Of a DNA stretch of 8,248 nt, positions 5,904 to 8,248 are shown in pieces. Each line of letters starts with the position of its first letter. Position 1 is the first letter of the stretch. The DNA is from JBDSTW01 sp039914705 (GTDB taxonomy: Bacteria; Pseudomonadota; Gammaproteobacteria; SURF-13), in assembly GCA_039914705.1 (NCBI GenBank), contig JBDSOT010000103.1:1-8248 (forward strand), written 5' to 3'. Both the position numbers and the translations under genes were made by a program. Below the pieces are notes generated by a model that worked only from the letters and a program-made list of their open reading frames with translations, searched no databases and had not been told where the DNA came from.

Positions 5904-6563
5904 TTATTTGGCTGGGGGTTTGGACTCAGCCGGGGGCGGCGCTGCACCCTCAACGGGTGCCGCTTCAGTCTTGGCTTCCTCAACTGCGGCACGTGGCAGG
6001 TGAATCGAGGCAACCGATGCATCGTGATCGTGTGCCAGGGCAACCAGTTCGACGCCCTCAGGCAACTTAAGATCGGACAGATGCACGGCCTCGCCGAGCT
6101 TCAATTCCGACAGATCGACCTCGATAAACTCGGGCAAGTTCGCGGCGAGACACAATATCTCGGCATCGTTCAGTTGGTGCGAGACGATACCGCCGCTTTG
6201 CTTTACGCCCGGCGCAATATCAGCGCCCACAAAATGCAAGGGTACACGCATGCGCAGCTTTTCCGTGGCACTCACGCGTTGCAGATCAAGGTGCAGGATG
6301 CGCGGCTTGCTTGGGTGACGGTGCAGATCGCGCAGCACTGCCTTCTGCTCCTGACCATCGATCATTACCGTGAGGATGTGCGAATAAAAGGCCTCGTGCT
6401 CGAGGTGGCGCGCGACGGCGTTGTGGTCGAGCGTCAGCGACTGCGCGGCCTTATCGCCGCCATAAATGACGCCCGGAATTTTATTAGCGCGACGCAGGCG
6501 GCGGCTCGCACCCTTGCCCAAATCGTTGCGCTGTTCAGCAATCAACTCAAAATTTTGTGCCAT
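5904..6563 (-). CDS. rplY: 50S ribosomal protein L25, two-domain CTC type
   Basis: L25 binds 5S rRNA in the large ribosomal subunit. The 219-residue product is the long CTC form, not the roughly 94-residue E. coli form. Residues 1-95 are the L25 RNA-binding domain (LGKGASRRLRRANKIPGVIYGG, and LRDLHRHPSKPRILHLDLQRV). Residues about 96-190 are the added beta domain (VPLHFVGADIAPGVKQSGGIVSHQL; LPEFIEVDLSELKLGEAVHLSDL). The final 30 residues are low-complexity Ala/Pro/Glu/Lys and probably flexible. The ATG at 6561-6563 has CAGGAG seven bases upstream. It lies between prs and pth, its usual place in proteobacteria. A hairpin followed by a T-rich stretch sits just before the ribosome site and could regulate it. 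Confidence 0.97.
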   Translation of the reverse strand: MAQNFELIAEQRNDLGKGASRRLRRANKIPGVIYGGDKAAQSLTLDHNAVARHLEHEAFYSHILTVMIDGQEQKAVLRDLHRHPSKPRILHLDLQRVSATEKLRMRVPLHFVGADIAPGVKQSGGIVSHQLNDAEILCLAANLPEFIEVDLSELKLGEAVHLSDLKLPEGVELVALAHDHDASVASIHLPRAAVEEAKTEAAPVEGAAPPPAESKPPAK

Positions 6564-6570
6564 GTGGTTT

Positions 6571-6576
6571 CTCCTG
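6571..6576 (-). promoter_or_regulatory. Shine-Dalgarno of rplY
   Basis: CAGGAG on the minus strand lies seven bases before the rplY ATG. It sits only 4 bases past the T-rich stretch after the upstream hairpin, so RNA folding there could affect translation. Confidence 0.7.
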
Positions 6577-6580
6577 ATTT

Positions 6581-6614
6581 AATAAAACGGCCGTACCCGC
6601 GACCAGGTCCGGCC
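6581..6614 (-). terminator. terminator- or attenuator-like hairpin between prs and rplY
   Basis: On the minus strand arms GGCCGGAC (plus 6607-6614) and GTACGGCC (plus 6589-6596) pair at 7 of 8 positions around a 10-base loop. GTTTTATT follows (plus 6581-6588). This resembles an intrinsic terminator, partial or regulated, because rplY starts only 18 bases further on. It may separate prs from rplY expression or mark the leader of an rplY promoter. Confidence 0.45.
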
Positions 6615-6619
6615 AACTT

Positions 6620-6673
6620 AAGTCACCCATGACAAGTTACAAAAGATTTCTTGTTACCTGCCACTTGTGACTT
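6620..6673. repeat. long imperfect inverted repeat after prs
   Basis: Two 23-base arms, 6620-6642 and 6651-6673, are complementary at 17 of 23 positions around the 8-base loop AAGATTTC. The outer 7 pairs (AAGTCAC/GTGACTT) are perfect. It starts 10 bases after the prs stop on the minus strand. It has no T-run of its own. Part of its outer arm with flanking bases recurs after ychF. Confidence 0.55.
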
Positions 6674-6680
6674 ACTACTT
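6663..6680. repeat. short intergenic repeat, copy 2 (after prs)
   Basis: acttgtgacttactactt matches the copy at 3983-4000 at 16 of 18 positions. Further along both copies, on the minus strand, TAACAA followed within a few bases by AATCTTT also recurs, so the shared unit may be about 40 bases with small insertions. Confidence 0.5.
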
Positions 6681-6683
6681 CTT

Positions 6684-7637
6684 TTAATCCATATACAGCG
6701 AACTGATCGACTCTTCGTTACTGATGCGGCTCATGGTCTCTGCCAGCATCGCCGCCAGGCTAAGTTGACGGATACGCGGGCATGCCCTGGCATCCTCGCG
6801 CAACGGGATGGTATCCGTTACCACCAATTCATCCAGCACGGAATTATTGATATTGTTCACGGCCGGACCGGACAACACCGGGTGCGTACAATAGGCGACC
6901 ACCTTGGCCGCACCGTTTTCTTTAAGCGCCCGCGCGGCCTCGCACAGCGTGCCGGCGGTATCCACCAGATCGTCCACCAGTACGCAGGTGCGGCCTTCCA
7001 CGTCGCCGATGACGTTCATCACCTTGGCTTCATTATGGCGCGGGCGGCGCTTGTCGATAATCGCCAGATCAGCGTCGTCCAGGTGTTTGGCCACTGCACG
7101 GGCGCGTACCACACCGCCGACATCCGGTGACACCACGATCAGATCCGGATATTTATGCTTCCAGATATCGCCGAGCATGATCGGCGAGGCATAAACATTG
7201 TCCACCGGAAAATCAAAAAAGCCCTGAATCTGATCGGCATGTAAATCCACGGTCAGCACGCGGTTAGCGCCCACACTGGTAATCATGTTCGCCACCACCT
7301 TCGCGGTAATCGGCACGCGCGCCGAACGCGGGCGGCGATCCTGACGCGAATACCCGAAGTAGGGAATCACCGCCGTGATGCGATAGGCCGAGGCCCGCCG
7401 CATTGCGTCGATCATGACTAACAGTTCCATCAAGTTGTCATTGGTTGGACTGCACGTCGGCTGCACAATAAAAATATCCTTGCCGCGCACGTTGTCCATG
7501 ATCTCGACCATGACCTCGCCATCGCTAAAACGGTCGATGATCGCCTTACCCAGCGGTATGTTCAGGTGCTTAACTATATCTTCCGCAAACGGCAGATTGG
7601 CGTTGCCGGAAAAAACCATCATCCTGCTATCGAACAT
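6684..7637 (-). CDS. prs: ribose-phosphate pyrophosphokinase (PRPP synthetase)
   Basis: Prs makes phosphoribosyl pyrophosphate from ribose 5-phosphate and ATP, feeding purine, pyrimidine, histidine, tryptophan and NAD synthesis. The 317-residue product matches the usual class I length. Motifs in order: FSDGEVMVEI near 37-46, the flexible catalytic loop in YFGYSRQDRRPRSARVP (93-109), the metal and ATP site VDLHADQIQGFF (130-141), the KRR triad at 196-198, and the PRPP-binding loop VDDLVDTAGT (221-230). The ATG at 7635-7637 has AAGG 6 bases upstream. In-frame ATGs at codons 6 and 7 are alternatives, but the first gives an N-terminus close to E. coli Prs. It lies between tRNA-Gln and rplY, the common arrangement. 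The 244-base gap before it contains an unusual repeat-rich segment. Confidence 0.98.
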   Translation of the reverse strand: MFDSRMMVFSGNANLPFAEDIVKHLNIPLGKAIIDRFSDGEVMVEIMDNVRGKDIFIVQPTCSPTNDNLMELLVMIDAMRRASAYRITAVIPYFGYSRQDRRPRSARVPITAKVVANMITSVGANRVLTVDLHADQIQGFFDFPVDNVYASPIMLGDIWKHKYPDLIVVSPDVGGVVRARAVAKHLDDADLAIIDKRRPRHNEAKVMNVIGDVEGRTCVLVDDLVDTAGTLCEAARALKENGAAKVVAYCTHPVLSGPAVNNINNSVLDELVVTDTIPLREDARACPRIRQLSLAAMLAETMSRISNEESISSLYMD

Positions 7638-7666
7638 ACGTGCCTTGATTCAAACTGATTGGAATA

Positions 7667-7685
7667 TGGCTGGGGTGCCAGGATT
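7667..7685 (-). repeat. 19-base copy of the tRNA-Gln 3' end (attachment-site-like)
   Basis: Plus-strand tggctggggtgccaggatt here is identical to 7882-7900. That stretch is the 3' end of tRNA-Gln including the CCA end, the acceptor strand and part of the T arm. The match stops on both sides and no other tRNA part is present. Position and orientation are those expected for the far attachment site of an element integrated at the tRNA 3' end, but only 196 bases separate the copies. Confidence 0.7.
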
Positions 7686-7718
7686 ACTCGACATCCAGCG
7701 TCGCTTCGCTCCGCTGTT

Positions 7719-7811
7719 CAAATCGGTGATACGCACCTTCCAAGGTGCGTACCCTGCGGGCGCGCTATGCGCGTCCCATTTTGCTCCCGGCAAAATGGTC
7801 CAAGCGATTTG
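7719..7811. repeat. multi-hairpin palindromic segment (cloverleaf-like)
   Basis: A closing stem CAAATCG (7719-7725) and CGATTTG (7805-7811) encloses three hairpins. Hairpin A has arms TACGCACCTT (7730-7739) and AAGGTGCGTA (7742-7751). Hairpin B has CGCGC (7761-7765) and GCGCG (7769-7773) around TAT, extendable with GGG and CCC past a bulge. Hairpin C has CCATTTTGC (7776-7784) and GCAAAATGG (7790-7798) around TCCCG. A and C are perfect. A further small stem AACCT/AGGTT lies at 7815-7827. The fold works on either strand. I see no credible protein in it. Confidence 0.6.
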
Positions 7812-7854
7812 TCAAACCTTCCAGGTTCTCATCTGCCACCCAACTATCATAATG

Positions 7855-7876
7855 GGAATGCCCTTAAGGGCATTCC
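7855..7876. repeat. 22-base perfect palindrome just after tRNA-Gln
   Basis: Arms GGAATGCCC (7855-7863) and GGGCATTCC (7868-7876) flank TTAA, making a full palindrome. It ends 5 bases past the CCA end of tRNA-Gln on the minus strand. A T-run is absent, so it is more likely a processing signal or protein site than a standard terminator, or it belongs to the same palindrome-rich element. Confidence 0.65.
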
Positions 7877-7881
7877 ATGCT

Positions 7882-7956
7882 TGGCTGGGGTGCCAGGATT
7901 CGAACCTGGGTATGCGGGAATCAAAATCCCGTGCCTTACCGCTTGGCGACACCCCA
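7882..7956 (-). tRNA. tRNA-Gln (TTG)
   Basis: The minus strand gives a 75-base cloverleaf. Acceptor TGGGGTG pairs with CACCCCA, the D stem is GCC/GGC, the anticodon stem CGGGA/TCCCG encloses TTTTGAT with anticodon TTG, and the T stem CCAGG/CCTGG encloses TTCGAAT. Discriminator G and an encoded CCA follow. The weak U1-A72 pair and G73 are identity features for glutaminyl-tRNA synthetase. It lies 20 bases after ispE, too close for a full promoter in the gap, so it is probably transcribed with ispE or from a promoter inside it. Confidence 0.97.
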
Positions 7957-7976
7957 ATGATTCTTGCGTCCTACAT

Positions 7977-8248
7977 TTATGCAGTAAACCGGTGCAACGG
8001 CGACCGGTTCATACCTCTGGCGGCAAAGGCCCGCCAAGGCGCAGCGTGCTCGTTGGTAAACTGCCGGGCAATCGACAGCGCGCGCACTTCGTTTTCAACG
8101 GCCGCAAATACACAGGCGCCGGTGCCCGTCATTCTCGCCTTGGCGAATTTTCCTAACCAATCCAGAGCAATCGCGACCTCGGGATAACGCCGACACACGA
8201 GGGCCTCGCAATCATTGCCGCCCTGGCCTGCGAGAAAGTCGGCTATTG
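7977..8248 (-). CDS. ispE: 4-diphosphocytidyl-2-C-methyl-D-erythritol kinase IspE, C-terminal part (cut by window edge)
   Basis: IspE phosphorylates CDP-methylerythritol in the non-mevalonate isoprenoid pathway and belongs to the GHMP kinases. Only the last 89 residues are visible. NDCEALVCRRYPEVAIALDWL matches the segment of IspE after its second motif. ARMTGTGACVFA is the third GHMP motif, a Gly-rich loop close to the phosphates. The end MNRSPLHR is typical of the family. Translation continues in frame through the window edge, so the true start lies beyond 8248, and the in-frame GTG at 8196-8198 is not the start. It is followed by tRNA-Gln and prs, the arrangement common in gammaproteobacteria and betaproteobacteria. 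Confidence 0.95.
   Translation of the reverse strand, partial: IADFLAGQGGNDCEALVCRRYPEVAIALDWLGKFAKARMTGTGACVFAAVENEVRALSIARQFTNEHAAPWRAFAARGMNRSPLHRFTA

Noticed and set aside
5763..6632. A 289-codon open frame on the plus strand across rplY and the start of pth
   Set aside because: It lies antisense to two unmistakable genes, has no recognisable domain, and its composition is what the complement of those genes would give.
7414..8187. A 257-codon plus-strand open frame across prs, the repeat segment, tRNA-Gln and ispE
   Set aside because: It runs through a tRNA gene and antisense to two known genes, and shows no domain. It is open by chance.

Overview
The window looks like chromosomal DNA of a gammaproteobacterium or a close relative. 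The reasons are the gene order ispE, tRNA-Gln, prs, rplY (two-domain L25/CTC type), pth, ychF on one strand; CCA encoded in both tRNA genes; SlyD with a His-rich tail; and a pair of Slp-family outer-membrane lipoproteins. The species cannot be named from the sequence alone. I see no phage, transposase, CRISPR or toxin gene.

Layout from left to right. (1) 1-164, minus: 5' end of miaB, cut by the window edge. (2) 223-1413, minus: ammonium channel gene amtB, followed by a likely intrinsic terminator. (3) 1610-3267, plus: slyD, then two tandem Slp-family lipoprotein genes only 4 bases apart. (4) 3379-3648, minus: a small KGG-repeat protein with a very strong Shine-Dalgarno and its own terminator, convergent with the lipoprotein pair. 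(5) 3857-3933, minus: tRNA-Met(CAT) with a recognisable stable-RNA promoter. (6) 4011-7637, minus: ychF, pth, rplY and prs, a translation and nucleotide-metabolism block. (7) 7882-7956, minus: tRNA-Gln(TTG). (8) 7977-8248, minus: 3' part of ispE.

The block at the right mixes isoprenoid precursor synthesis (IspE), PRPP supply (Prs), a ribosomal 5S-rRNA-binding protein (L25), peptidyl-tRNA recycling (Pth) and a ribosome-associated ATPase (YchF). The left half holds ammonium uptake, a folding/metal-binding isomerase and envelope or stress proteins.

The coding genes are ordinary; the unusual material is between them. Three gaps of the ispE-ychF block hold palindromic elements. The most striking is downstream of tRNA-Gln: a 19-base exact copy of the tRNA 3' end lies 215 bases away, as attachment-site repeats do, and the short DNA between the copies can fold into a closing stem with several perfect hairpins. 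A 23-base-arm imperfect inverted repeat lies after prs, and part of one arm recurs after ychF. An inverted pair of octamer dimers flanks about 115 bases between pth and ychF. No gap without a gene exceeds 300 bases.
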